The translations under genes were made by a program, and so were the position numbers. The notes under the pieces are model-generated. The model was not told the origin of the DNA, ran no database searches, and saw only the letters and a program-made list of their open reading frames with translations. Below, one piece after another: positions 45,160 to 54,097 of a DNA stretch of 64,000 nt; positions within the stretch are counted from its first letter, which is position 1; each line of letters opens with the position of its first letter. The DNA comes from Hydrogenophaga crocea (GTDB taxonomy: Bacteria; Pseudomonadota; Gammaproteobacteria; Burkholderiales; Burkholderiaceae_C), in the NCBI RefSeq assembly GCF_011388215.1, contig NZ_CP049989.1, positions 992,001 to 1,056,000 of the forward strand, in the 5' to 3' direction.

Positions 45160-47217
45160 TTGATTCCCAAATCCCCCCGCAGCGCACCCGCCTCCTTCCA
45201 GGGGTCTCCCACCAAGCCACGCCCGCAGCCGGTGAGCAAAACCGACCCGCAGGTGAAGCCGCTTTCGCCCGGGCGGCAAAGCCACAGCCACAGCCGCAGC
45301 CACAGCGACAGCGGCCCCACCGGTGCGGGCGAGCCGCCCGGCGAGCAGGCCAGCCTGCTCGGGCCCGAGGCGTCCGACAGCGAGGTGCCCGTCCCCCCTT
45401 ACCGCCCGGTTCCGTACCGGCCCGGGCTCTCGAAGCTGCTGGTGCTCTCGCGCCTCGGCCAGGACGAGGACCTGCCCGAAGACGTCCTTCACACGGCGCG
45501 GCAGCGCGTGCCGCTGTCCGTGCGCGAGGCGGTCGCGCAGCCGGCCGAGGTCGAGGTGCCCTCGTGGGCGTCGCAGTTCGGCTTCAACTACCTCGCGGGC
45601 GCGGGCGTGTTCTCGGCCTCTTTCGCCATCGGCTCGCTGCTGTCGGCGCTGATCGCCCCGCACAGCGTGGCCGCGGCCTCGGCGGTGTACGGCCTGGTGG
45701 CGCCCACGCTGCACGGCACGCTCGGCGAGGCGGTGGGCGGCATGGTGCGCGCCAACTGGGGCGCGGCCTACGGTTCACCCGACAGCGCGGCCTGGCAGAC
45801 CTACACCGACGCCTTGTCCGACTGGATCGCCGCCAGCATCGGCGGCACCCCCGCCGAGCGCGAAGACGCCTGCGAGCGCATGAACGCCGTGGTGCTGGCC
45901 ACCTGGGAGCGCCTGGGCCGGCCCGCGCGCATGGACCACCTCGCGGGCGCGGTGCCGGGCGAGCTGCGCGATCGCCCCATCGACGCGCTGACCGTGGCCG
46001 GCATCGCGGGCCGCAGCTTTCTCGTCGACGACGCGGCCTTTCTCTGGTTCGCCATTGCCTACATGGGCGCGGGCCGCGTGGCGATCGAGATCCTCGACGC
46101 CGTGGCCGCGGGCAGCACGGCCTGGGGCATGCAGCAGGCCTACACGTTTTCGATGGCCAACTTCGTGAACCACCTGTGCTTCGGCGTGGCCGTGGGGGGC
46201 TCGCTCACGGCGGTGCAGCAGAACGTCTCGCGCACCCTGTTGCCGGGCGCCACGCGGCCCGACGGCGGCGTGCAGACCCGCCGCGCGCGCGAGGCCAAGA
46301 TCGCGGCCCGCCAGGCCCGCATCGACGCGCTCGACGACTTCCGGGCCGAGCACCTGCGCCGCCACATCCAGATCCTGGACGCGCTGCCCGAGCTCAGCGA
46401 GGCGCAGCACACCTTGCTGCTGGCCTTGCAGGAAGGCGACGCCACGATCACGGCCGCGATCGCCGCGCACCGCAAGGCCATCGCCCAGCTCGAACGCCTG
46501 GGCGAAAGCGGCTGGCTCGCGCGCGACCGCAAGACCGTGCGCGACAACCTCGTGGCCATGGCCTCGCCCGGGCGGCGCCTGCACCAGGGCACGCGCGTGG
46601 CGGCCAACGTGCTGAGCCTGCTGCCCTACGTCACGCAGATGAAGACGCTGGCCGCGACCAACCTCGCCTATGCGATGGGTGTGCTGTCGCAGGCGCAGGG
46701 CGGGCCCGGGGTGTCCGACACCCTCGCGCGGCAGGCGCTGTACGGCAACCTCTTCGCGGGCAGCTGGCTCATCGGCAGCTGGTCTCTGCGCATGCCGCTG
46801 CAGTTCGGCCTCAAGCTCGCGGCCGGCGCCACCACGGGCGTGGCGCGGTGGGCGCAGGGGCGCGGCGCGCCGGCCGCGGGTGGTGCGGCCGAAGCCGACG
46901 CAGCGGCCGGGCACCCGGACAGGCCGCCGGCCGACATCGGGCTGCCGCCGCTGCCCGAGATCGGCTCGGCGGTCGAGTTCGACGCCGAGGCCGAGCGCAG
47001 CACCGCCACCCGGCTCGAGTCCGGCTCGGACAGCCGCTCCGCGGAGGACGCCGCCGTCGAGCGCTCGGAGCGCGCGGTGCGCGGCGCGCTCCAGCACCTG
47101 GACGAGGCCGTGCGCGGCCTGGGCCCGCGGGCGGCCGAAGACGCCGGCTACGGGGACATGCAGCGTTCGCTGCTGCGCATCAACGATCCCCTGCCGCCGC
47201 TGTCGGAAACCGAGTGA
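45160..47217 (+). CDS. Large membrane-associated protein, candidate type III effector/translocator (paralogue B)
   Basis: 685 residues, paralogous to the 42256 protein over its core (about residues 135-570). Residues 1-90 are disordered and Ser/Pro/His-rich (SHSHSRSHSDS near 41-51). Hydrophobic segments lie near 143-183, around WFAIAYMGAGRVAIEIL and near LLPYVTQMKTLAATNLAY. A short helical region before the core (LSKLLVLSRLGQDEDLPEDVL) is absent from paralogue A. The tail is Glu/Ser/Arg-rich. The start is a TTG with GAGGAAA at good spacing; no in-frame ATG fits. It has its own candidate hrp box but no adjacent chaperone. Confidence 0.75.
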   Translation: MIPKSPRSAPASFQGSPTKPRPQPVSKTDPQVKPLSPGRQSHSHSRSHSDSGPTGAGEPPGEQASLLGPEASDSEVPVPPYRPVPYRPGLSKLLVLSRLGQDEDLPEDVLHTARQRVPLSVREAVAQPAEVEVPSWASQFGFNYLAGAGVFSASFAIGSLLSALIAPHSVAAASAVYGLVAPTLHGTLGEAVGGMVRANWGAAYGSPDSAAWQTYTDALSDWIAASIGGTPAEREDACERMNAVVLATWERLGRPARMDHLAGAVPGELRDRPIDALTVAGIAGRSFLVDDAAFLWFAIAYMGAGRVAIEILDAVAAGSTAWGMQQAYTFSMANFVNHLCFGVAVGGSLTAVQQNVSRTLLPGATRPDGGVQTRRAREAKIAARQARIDALDDFRAEHLRRHIQILDALPELSEAQHTLLLALQEGDATITAAIAAHRKAIAQLERLGESGWLARDRKTVRDNLVAMASPGRRLHQGTRVAANVLSLLPYVTQMKTLAATNLAYAMGVLSQAQGGPGVSDTLARQALYGNLFAGSWLIGSWSLRMPLQFGLKLAAGATTGVARWAQGRGAPAAGGAAEADAAAGHPDRPPADIGLPPLPEIGSAVEFDAEAERSTATRLESGSDSRSAEDAAVERSERAVRGALQHLDEAVRGLGPRAAEDAGYGDMQRSLLRINDPLPPLSETE

Positions 47218-47226
47218 GCGCGGCGC

Positions 47227-47802
47227 TCAGGGCGGCAGCTGCGCGAAGTAGTGCGCCATGGCCTGGAGGTCGGCGTCGCTCAGGCCGCGCAGCGACGCGG
47301 CCATGATGGTGTCGCGCCCCGTGGCCTGGCCGCTCAGGAACTGCCGCATCGAGTGCAGCAGGTAGTCCTCGCGCTGGCCGGCCAGGCGCGGCATCTGCTC
47401 ACGGCCCGCGTAGTTGGGCAGGTGGCAGCTGGCGCAGCGGTTGCCGTTGGCGACCTGCTCGCCGCGCGCGAACCGCGCGGCATCGCGCGGGCCCGGCTGC
47501 GGCTTGAGCGGCTGGCCCGCGAAGTGTTTCGCCATCGCGGCCAGGTCGGCGTCGCTCACGCCGTCGAGCAGGCCTTTCATGGCGGGCACGTCGCGCAGGC
47601 CCTCGCGGATCATCACGAGCTGGTTCTCGATGAACAGCGCGGGCTGGCCCGCGAGCGTGGGCGAGTTGGGCAGCGGCGCGGGCGCGCCGCCGGCGCCGTG
47701 GCAGGCCGCGCACGCGGCCAGGCGCTCGCCGAGCGCCTGGGCCGATGCGGGGGCCGACCACGCCGCCAGCAGCGCTGCGCACAGCAGCAGCGCGCGGCGC
47801 AT
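47227..47802 (-). CDS. Diheme cytochrome c (c4-like)
   Basis: 191-residue exported protein: signal peptide 1-22 (ending SASA-Q), then two class I cytochrome domains, each with a heme-binding CxxCH (CAACH near 31, CASCH near 125) and distal methionines (candidates in VPAMKGLLDG and TIMAASLRGL). Cytochromes c4 pass electrons to terminal oxidases in the periplasm. Its ATG overlaps the stop of the sorbosone-dehydrogenase-like gene by 1 bp, suggesting it accepts electrons from that enzyme. Confidence 0.9.
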   Translation of the reverse strand: MRRALLLCAALLAAWSAPASAQALGERLAACAACHGAGGAPAPLPNSPTLAGQPALFIENQLVMIREGLRDVPAMKGLLDGVSDADLAAMAKHFAGQPLKPQPGPRDAARFARGEQVANGNRCASCHLPNYAGREQMPRLAGQREDYLLHSMRQFLSGQATGRDTIMAASLRGLSDADLQAMAHYFAQLPP

Positions 47803-49055
47803 CAGCGGGCGTAGCTCACGCGGTAGATCGCGCCGAGCTGTTCGTCCGAGACCAGCAGCGAGCCGTCCTTCATCTGCAGCAGGTAGGCCGGGCGGCCCCA
47901 GAAGCTCTGGTCGGCCTCGTTCATGAAGCCGGTCATGAAGGGCACGACCTGGGCGTTCTTGCCGTCGGCCGTGGCCTTCACCATCACCACGTCATAGCCG
48001 ATCTTCTTCGTGCGGTTCCACGAGCCCTTGCGCGCGTTGAACAGCACGTTGCGGTACTCGGGCGGGAACATGGTGCCGGTGTAGAAGGTCACGCCCATGC
48101 TGGCGGCGTGCGGGCCCATGAGCGCCACGGGCGGCTCCACGCCCGCGCAGGCGTTGGCTTTCTTCACGTCGGGGTCGGCCAGCTTGCCTTCGTGGCAGTA
48201 GGGGAAGCCGTGGTTGAGGCCGGTGGCGCGCATGCGGTGCAGGGTGTCGTTGGGCGTGTCGTCGCCCAGCCAGTCGCGGCCGTGGTTGCTGAACCAGAGC
48301 TCCTTGGTCTGCGGGTGCCAGTCGAAGCCCACGCTGTTGCGCACGCCCGTGGCCACCACCTCCATGCCCGAGCCGTCGGGGTTGTAGCGGCGGATCTGCG
48401 CGTACTCGTTGCTCGGCAGCTCGCAGATGTTGCAGGGGGCGCCGAAGGGCACGTAGAGCTTGCCGTCGGGGCCGAAGGCGATGTACTTCCAGTTGTGGTG
48501 CTGTTCCTTGGGCAGCTTGAAGGCGGCCGTCATGTCCACCGGCTGGGCGTTGGGGTTGGTGGCGATGCCGTCGAAGCGCAGCACCTTGTCGATCGCCATC
48601 ACGTAGAGCGAGCCGTTGCGGTAGGCCACGCCCGCGGGCTGGTTGAGCTTGTCGACCACGGTGCGCACGCTGCGCGCGCTGCCGTTGTCGCTGACCTCGT
48701 AGACGCGGCCGATGCCGCGCGTGCCCACGTAGTACTTGCCGTTGTCGCCGGCCGCGATGGCGCGCCCGCCGGGCAGGCCGGTGGCCCAGATCTCCACCTT
48801 GAAGCCCGGCGGCAGCTTGATCCGGTCGATCGGGATCTGCTCGGCCGGGGTCACGGTCATCTTGCCGGCCAGCGGCGCGAGGTTGGAGTTGGCCATGCTC
48901 GCGGGCATGCCTTGCTGCCAGGCCGGTGCGGCAGCGGCGGGGGTCGCGGGGGCGGCTGGGGCCGCGGCGGTGGGGGCCTTCTGCTGGGCGCAGCCCACGA
49001 GCGCGAGCGCCACGGCGGCGGCCAGCACGCCCGGGCGGGCGAGGGTCTTGATCAT
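47802..49055 (-). CDS. PQQ-type sugar/sorbosone dehydrogenase-like lipoprotein
   Basis: 417 residues. A lipoprotein signal (LVGC with the lipidated Cys near residue 22) is followed by a Pro/Ala linker and a six-bladed beta-propeller of the soluble glucose/L-sorbosone dehydrogenase family: LPPGFKVEIWATGLPGGRAI, QPAGVAYRNGSLYV, HHNWKYIAFGPDGKLYVPFG, NSVGFDWHPQTKELWFSNHGRDW, GMLV-type closing MKDGSLLVSDEQLGAIYRV. Oxidises an aldose or aldehyde in the periplasm with PQQ if the cofactor site is intact. Operon with the downstream cytochrome c. Confidence 0.85.
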   Translation of the reverse strand: MIKTLARPGVLAAAVALALVGCAQQKAPTAAAPAAPATPAAAAPAWQQGMPASMANSNLAPLAGKMTVTPAEQIPIDRIKLPPGFKVEIWATGLPGGRAIAAGDNGKYYVGTRGIGRVYEVSDNGSARSVRTVVDKLNQPAGVAYRNGSLYVMAIDKVLRFDGIATNPNAQPVDMTAAFKLPKEQHHNWKYIAFGPDGKLYVPFGAPCNICELPSNEYAQIRRYNPDGSGMEVVATGVRNSVGFDWHPQTKELWFSNHGRDWLGDDTPNDTLHRMRATGLNHGFPYCHEGKLADPDVKKANACAGVEPPVALMGPHAASMGVTFYTGTMFPPEYRNVLFNARKGSWNRTKKIGYDVVMVKATADGKNAQVVPFMTGFMNEADQSFWGRPAYLLQMKDGSLLVSDEQLGAIYRVSYAR

Positions 49056-49209
49056 GCGGAGTCTCCTGAAGATTCGAGTTGTTCGCAGGCAGGCCGATGG
49101 TTGGCATGCCTACAAAATGCTGGCGACAATCGGGGCCACACGCATCGCGGCAAACCCTCACCGGACCCGGGTATTCGCCTATCGCCGCGATAGCCAAGGA
49201 CACCGCCCC

Positions 49210-49824
49210 ATGGACTTCCACACCTGGCTCATCTACCTCGTCGCCGCGCTCGGCCTGTCGCTGTCGCCGGGCCCCAACGGCCTGCTCGCGCTCACGCACG
49301 GCGCGCTGCACGGTCAGCGGCTCACGCGCTTCACCATCGCGGGCGGGGCGCTGGGCTTCGTGGTGCTGATCGCGCTGTCCATGTTCGGCATCGGCGCGCT
49401 GCTGCAGGCCTCGCTGGGCTGGCTGGCGGTGCTCAAGTGGGTGGGCGGCGCCTACCTCGTGTGGCTGGGCATCCAGGTGTGGCGCTCGCCGCCGCTGGGC
49501 GACACGCTCGCGGCCTCGGCGGGCGGGCCGGTGCGCGCCGGCGTGCTGTTTCGCCAGGGCTTTCTGTCGGCCGTGACCAACCCCAAGGGCATCCTGTTCT
49601 TCGCGGCCTTCCTGCCGCAGTTCATCGACCCCGCGCGCGCCCTGTGGCCGCAGTTCGTGGTGATGGCCGGCACCTTCGCGCTGGTCGAGGTGGCCACCGA
49701 ATGCTTCATCGCAGGCGCGGCCCACCGCATCCGCCCCTGGCTGCAGCGCGTGGGCAAGACCTTCAACCGCGCCTGCGGCGGCGTGTTCATGGCCATCGGC
49801 CTCGCGCTGCCGCTGCGCGGCTGA
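49210..49824 (+). CDS. LysE/RhtB-family exporter
   Basis: 204 residues, six hydrophobic helices. Family hallmark SLSPGPNGLLALTHGALHG follows helix 1 (near 17-35), WVGGAYLVWLGIQVWR closes the first half, and FRQGFLSAVTNPKGILFFAAFLPQFI is the second signature. Exports amino acids or related metabolites. ATG 49210 begins exactly at the first helix. Divergent from the sorbosone-dehydrogenase gene (154-bp gap) and convergent with the HupE-like gene. Confidence 0.9.
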   Translation: MDFHTWLIYLVAALGLSLSPGPNGLLALTHGALHGQRLTRFTIAGGALGFVVLIALSMFGIGALLQASLGWLAVLKWVGGAYLVWLGIQVWRSPPLGDTLAASAGGPVRAGVLFRQGFLSAVTNPKGILFFAAFLPQFIDPARALWPQFVVMAGTFALVEVATECFIAGAAHRIRPWLQRVGKTFNRACGGVFMAIGLALPLRG

Positions 49825-49831
49825 CGCCGCC

Positions 49832-51004
49832 TCAGCCGACCAGCCCCAACCGCTCGGCGATCCACCAGCTGCCCACCAGGGCGATGCCGATCGAGCCGCC
49901 CACCACCACGCCGCGCTGGTAGAAGCGGGTGTGGCGCAGCGCCCAGGCGATCGGGAAGAACACCGCCACGATCGCGAGCTGGCCCAGCTCCACGCCGAGG
50001 TTGAAGCCGCCCAGGGCGACCGCGAGCTGGGTGGCCGGCAGTTCGAGGTCGAGCAGCACGTTGGCGAAGCCGAAGCCGTGGATCAGGCCGAACACGAAGG
50101 CCAGGCGCCAGCGCTTGAGCGAGAAGCCGCCCAGCAGGTTGTTGAGCGCGGCCAGCACCACCGAGGCAGCGATCACGGTTTCGATCAGCACCGCGGGCAG
50201 CGACACCACCCCGAAGATCGCCAGGCCCAGCGTGATCGAGTGCGCCACGGTGAACGAGGTGACCACCGCGAGCACGTCGAACAGGGCCGGGCGCAGCGCG
50301 GGCTGGGGCAGCCAGTCGACCGCGCGCGAGGCGGCCGTGCGCCGCTGCGCCGTGAGCGGCGCGAGCACCAGCAGGCTGAGCAGGAACAGGATGTGGTCGA
50401 AGCCGATCCAGATGTGCCACACGCCCTCCACCACGTAGTGGCCGAAGACCTGCAGCGCGGTCTTGGGCTGCTCGGGCAGCAGCACGGTCTGCGGCCGGTC
50501 CGGCGCGAGCACGGCACTGCCCTCGGCGCCCGGCACCTCGACCTTGACCAGCGCGCGGTGCAGCGCGTCGCGCTCGAACAGCAGGCTGTAGGTGAGCGAG
50601 AGCCCGGTGGGTCGCGGCGTGGCGCAGGCCACGGTCCATTCGGCGCTCAGGTAGTGGCCATCGCTGCGCTCGCTGGCGAGCAGGTCGATGGGCTGCAGCT
50701 CGCAGGCCCGGTCGCCGGCCTGCAGCGCCAGGCCGCTGCGCAGCCAGGCCAGCAGTTCGGCCGAGCGGGGCGACACCTCGGCCCAGCGCACCTGGCCGTC
50801 GCGGTCGGTGTCCAGGTCGAGTGCGAGGTCGGCGTCGCGCAGGTGGACGTCGGCGCGCAGCACCAGCGCGTCGCCGCGCGGCTGCAGGCTCAGGTAGGCG
50901 TTGCTGCTGCTGTGGGCGTGGGCCGCCGGCAGGGGCAGCAGGCAGGCCAGCGCGGTGGTGGCGGCCGCGAGGGTGCGGGTGATCAAGGGGCGAAGCAGGC
51001 CCAT
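49832..51004 (-). CDS. HupE/UreJ_2-domain membrane protein
   Basis: 390 residues. Signal peptide (about 1-30, ending AHAH), a periplasmic domain of about 160 residues (VHLRDADLALDLDTDRDG is an EF-like Asp-rich turn) and a C-terminal HupE/UreJ_2 domain with six to seven helices, including HIWIGFDHILFLLSLL and FGLIHGFGFAN, whose His/Asp/Phe pattern resembles metal-handling permeases. It may transport Ni, Co or another ligand, but no urease or hydrogenase genes are near. Operon with the upstream TPR protein (23-bp gap). Confidence 0.85.
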   Translation of the reverse strand: MGLLRPLITRTLAAATTALACLLPLPAAHAHSSSNAYLSLQPRGDALVLRADVHLRDADLALDLDTDRDGQVRWAEVSPRSAELLAWLRSGLALQAGDRACELQPIDLLASERSDGHYLSAEWTVACATPRPTGLSLTYSLLFERDALHRALVKVEVPGAEGSAVLAPDRPQTVLLPEQPKTALQVFGHYVVEGVWHIWIGFDHILFLLSLLVLAPLTAQRRTAASRAVDWLPQPALRPALFDVLAVVTSFTVAHSITLGLAIFGVVSLPAVLIETVIAASVVLAALNNLLGGFSLKRWRLAFVFGLIHGFGFANVLLDLELPATQLAVALGGFNLGVELGQLAIVAVFFPIAWALRHTRFYQRGVVVGGSIGIALVGSWWIAERLGLVG

Positions 51005-51027
51005 GGGTCGGTTCTCCACGAAGGGGC

Positions 51028-52239
51028 TCAGCGGCCCAGGCGCTGGCGCAGCCGTTGCGCGAGCGGGTTCAGGGCGGGGTCGGTGTAACCGGTGGCGGCC
51101 AGCCAGTCGAGCACGGGCGCGGCGCGCTGCGGCTGGTTCAGCGCCAGCGCGGCCTCGGCCAGCAGCACCGCGTCGGCGGGCTCCTGCTGCTCGGCCCAGT
51201 TGCGCGCGGCCAGGTCCAGGCCGCGCGCCACGTCGCGGCCGGTGCGGATCCAGTACTGCATCTGCGGCCGCTCGATCAAGGCCTCGCCGCGCGCGTCCTG
51301 CGCCTGAAGGCGCTGCAGGGCCTGCTCGTCGAGGCGCTCGGCGCGCGGGTCCTTGAGCGCACGGGCCGCGAGCACGGCCTGCACCAGCAGTGCGTCGCTG
51401 GGCGCGGGCTCGAACAGGCTCAGGCGCAGCGCGTCGGCGTGGCGGCCCTGCTGGTTGAGCAGGTCGGCCAGCGCGCTGCGCACCAGGTGGGCGCGCGGGC
51501 GCGCCTGCAGGTGGGCCTGCCACACGGCGATGGCGGCCTCGGGCCGGCCCGCCACGCGCAGCGCCTCGCCCTGGTGGTAGCGCAGCCAGTCCTGCGCCTG
51601 CGGGCCCTGGTAGTCGGGCAGGGCCACCAGGCGCTCGAACACCGGCAGGGCCAGGGCCGCGCGGCCCGTGCGCACGCGCAGGATGGCGTCGCAGGCCGCG
51701 CCTTCGTCGGGGCCCACGCGCTGCGCGATGGCGGCGCAGTCGGCGCGCGCGGCCTCGAGCTGGGTGGTGAGCAGCAGCAGCGAGAAACGCCACGAGCGGT
51801 ACTCGGCGCGCGCCGGGTCTTGCGCGATGGCGGTGTTCAGGTCGGCGATGCCGCCCTTGAAATCGTGGAAGCCCTGGCGCACCAGGGCGCGCATGAAGGC
51901 CATGGGGGCGTCGGGCGCGGGCGCGGTCCACCAGGGTTCGAGCGCGGTGCGCGCCGCGCCGTACCAGCGCAGGTCGCCTTCGGCCAGGCCGAGCACGAAG
52001 GCCTCGCGCGCATAGGCCAGCGCGGCGGCCTCGTTGCGCGGGTCGCGCCGCCAGGCGGCCGCGGTCTCGCGCAGCGCCTGCGCCCCGCCGCCGGCCTGGG
52101 CCGAGCGCGGCAGCACCACGGTGTCGGGCGCGGGCTGTACCCGGGGCTGGGCCAGGGCGGCGGTGCCCACGAGCAACAGGGCGAATAAGCCCACTGCGGG
52201 TTTTCCCTTGAATCCATCACCGTGTTTTGTGCGTTTCAT
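51028..52239 (-). CDS. Exported TPR-repeat protein
   Basis: 403 residues. Signal sequence (VGLFALLLVGTAALAQ near 14-29) followed by helical repeats of tetratricopeptide type; consecutive units such as HDFKGGIADLNTAIAQDPARAEYR and GEALRVAGRPEAAIAVWQAHLQARP are recognisable. Probably a periplasmic scaffold. It is the first gene of a two-gene operon with the HupE-like membrane protein. The start at 52239 is taken from the signal-peptide position. No enzymatic motif. Confidence 0.8.
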   Translation of the reverse strand: MKRTKHGDGFKGKPAVGLFALLLVGTAALAQPRVQPAPDTVVLPRSAQAGGGAQALRETAAAWRRDPRNEAAALAYAREAFVLGLAEGDLRWYGAARTALEPWWTAPAPDAPMAFMRALVRQGFHDFKGGIADLNTAIAQDPARAEYRSWRFSLLLLTTQLEAARADCAAIAQRVGPDEGAACDAILRVRTGRAALALPVFERLVALPDYQGPQAQDWLRYHQGEALRVAGRPEAAIAVWQAHLQARPRAHLVRSALADLLNQQGRHADALRLSLFEPAPSDALLVQAVLAARALKDPRAERLDEQALQRLQAQDARGEALIERPQMQYWIRTGRDVARGLDLAARNWAEQQEPADAVLLAEAALALNQPQRAAPVLDWLAATGYTDPALNPLAQRLRQRLGR

Positions 52240-52351
52240 GTGTTGCGTTCCGTCGCTATCCATACTGCCCAACAGTACGCGACGATTCGCCTCGCGGATG
52301 CAGTTCCCTGCACCGCGTGCCATCAACGTCATCAAACCCTTGGGTGCAACC

Positions 52352-52501
52352 ATGCAAAAACTGTTCGCTGCCATCGTCTCCGCCGTGATGCTCCTGTCCG
52401 CTCCCGCCTTCGCCGCCAGCCACGCCGGCGGCAAGATGGACGACAAGGTCGACTGCACGAAGAAGGAAAACGCCGACAAGGAAGCCTGCAAGAAGAAGTA
52501 A
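52352..52501 (+). CDS. Small secreted Lys-rich peptide
   Basis: 49 residues, shorter than most gene-finder cut-offs. Clean signal peptide (MQKLFAAIVSAVMLLSAPAFA, cleavage after AFA at 21 or so) and a mature part of about 28 residues that is highly charged (KKENADKEACKKK) with two cysteines ten residues apart. No family recognised; small exported peptides with paired Cys and Lys/Asp are common in Burkholderiales. Divergent from the TPR gene (112-bp gap). Confidence 0.6.
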   Translation: MQKLFAAIVSAVMLLSAPAFAASHAGGKMDDKVDCTKKENADKEACKKK

Positions 52502-52583
52502 GCCGGGGCTTTGCCCTGCACGCCTCGGGCCTTTGGCGCCCGGGGCCCCTTGGGGAGCTGCAATTGCGGGCACCATCGCGGCC

Positions 52584-53576
52584 ATGAGCCGCCATGCGAA
52601 CGCTTCTTGCAGCGCCCCCGCCACCTCCTCCCCACCCCCCCCAGCCACCCCCTCTCGCCGGGCGCGACGCCGCCTGCTGTGGGCGTTCGCGCTGCTCGCG
52701 CTGGGCCTCGGCTGGTACTTCAAGCTGCCTGCGCTGGCCTATTACGCGGCGCGCACCCACCTGGCGAGCGCCGACTGGGAAGGGCGCTCGGTGGGCCTGT
52801 CGTCGTACCGCGTGGCGATCGAAGGCCTGCCCGTCGACGGGCTCACGCGCAACACCTCGGGCCTCACGTTCAACGCCGACACCGGCACCCTGTTCACCGT
52901 GATCAACCGGCCGCCGCAGGTGGCCGAGCTGTCCACCGATGGCCGGCTGCTGCGGCTGATCCCGCTCGAGGGCGTGAACGACCCCGAGGGCATCACGCAC
53001 GTGCAGGGCGACACCTACGTGATCTCGGACGAAGACAGCCACAGCCTCACCTGGGTGCGGCTCGAGCCCGGCGCGCAGCGCCTGTCGCTCGCGGGCCAGC
53101 CCCGCCTGCAGCTCGGCATCGACGTGGTGCGCAATGCGAGCTTCGAGGGCGTGTCGTGGGACTCGGCCAATGGCCGCCTGTTCGTGGTGAAGGAAAAGCT
53201 GCCGTTGCGCGTGCTCGTGATGACCGGCCTGCAGCCGGCCATCGGCGGCTCGGGCTTCGATGTCGGCATCTCCGAGTGGAAGTCGTCCTCGGCGGCCACG
53301 CTGTTCATGAGCGACCTGTCCTCGCTCACCTTCCACGAGCCCACGGGCCACCTGCTGCTGCTCAGCGACGAGTCGGCCATGGTGGTGGAGTACGCGCCCG
53401 ATGGCACACCCGTGAGCCTGCTGCCGCTGTGGCGCGGCATGAACGGCCTGCAGCGCAAGGTGCCGCAGCCCGAAGGGCTGGCGGTGGGCAACGACGGCGC
53501 GGTCTATGTGCTGTCGGAGCCCAACCTGTTCTACCGTTTCGAGCCGCCGCGCGCGCCGGCCTGGGCCTTGCGCTGA
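52584..53576 (+). CDS. Membrane-anchored beta-propeller protein, SdiA-regulated-like
   Basis: 330 residues. A Pro/Ser-rich cytoplasmic leader, one transmembrane anchor (LLWAFALLALGLGWYFKL near 32-49) and a periplasmic propeller resembling the SdiA-regulated domain family: NTSGLTFNADTGTLFTVINRP, VNDPEGITHVQGDTYVISDED, FEGVSWDSANGRLFVVKEK and PEGLAVGNDGAVYVLSEPN. These blades repeat an acidic-strand-Gly pattern. Function in this family is unknown. ATG 52584 chosen; an in-frame start 51 bases upstream has no ribosome-binding site. Confidence 0.7.
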   Translation: MSRHANASCSAPATSSPPPPATPSRRARRRLLWAFALLALGLGWYFKLPALAYYAARTHLASADWEGRSVGLSSYRVAIEGLPVDGLTRNTSGLTFNADTGTLFTVINRPPQVAELSTDGRLLRLIPLEGVNDPEGITHVQGDTYVISDEDSHSLTWVRLEPGAQRLSLAGQPRLQLGIDVVRNASFEGVSWDSANGRLFVVKEKLPLRVLVMTGLQPAIGGSGFDVGISEWKSSSAATLFMSDLSSLTFHEPTGHLLLLSDESAMVVEYAPDGTPVSLLPLWRGMNGLQRKVPQPEGLAVGNDGAVYVLSEPNLFYRFEPPRAPAWALR

Positions 53577-53588
53577 AGGGCACTCGCG

Positions 53589-54026
53589 TCAGCGCGGCCC
53601 GCGCCCACCCTCGATCTGCCCGCGCAGCCGCTCTTCCTGCTCGCGCAGTTCGGGCGTGAGAGCCTCGCCGAAGTCCTCGGCCTCGTACACGCGGCGGATC
53701 TCGAGCACCGACTGCGCGCCCCGCGTGGGCTTGGGGCAGCGCCGCGCCCAGGCCACGGCCTCGTCGAGCGAGGCGCATTCCCAGAGCCAGAAGCCGGCGA
53801 TGAGCTCCTTGCTCTCGGTGAACGGGCCGTCGACCACGCGCGTGCCGCGGCCGTCGAACACCACGCGCGCGCCGCGCGCACTCGGGTGCAGGCCTTCGCC
53901 CGCGCGCATCACGCCGGCCTTCACCAGTTCTTCGTTGAACGCGCCCATCGCGGCGAACTCGGCTTCGGTGGGCATTTCGCCCGCTTCGGTGCCGGCGTCG
54001 GCGTGCACCATGACCATGAACTTCAT
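53589..54026 (-). CDS. YCII-related (DGPF) domain protein
   Basis: 145 residues of the YciI-like DGPF family: start KFMVMVHAD, the DGPFTESKELIAGFWLWE block that names the family (near 75-92), and a C-terminal Glu/Arg-rich helix. Such proteins often accompany ECF sigma factors, but none is seen here. The ATG at 54026 follows AGGAGAAACGC. Different from the YciI protein at 34276, which belongs to another branch. Confidence 0.85.
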   Translation of the reverse strand: MKFMVMVHADAGTEAGEMPTEAEFAAMGAFNEELVKAGVMRAGEGLHPSARGARVVFDGRGTRVVDGPFTESKELIAGFWLWECASLDEAVAWARRCPKPTRGAQSVLEIRRVYEAEDFGEALTPELREQEERLRGQIEGGRGPR

Positions 54027-54097
54027 GCGTTTCTCCTGAAGGTGGCGGCCAGCCATTCTGGCGCCTTCAGGGGGTACGACGTTCGAGCGGGGCCGGA

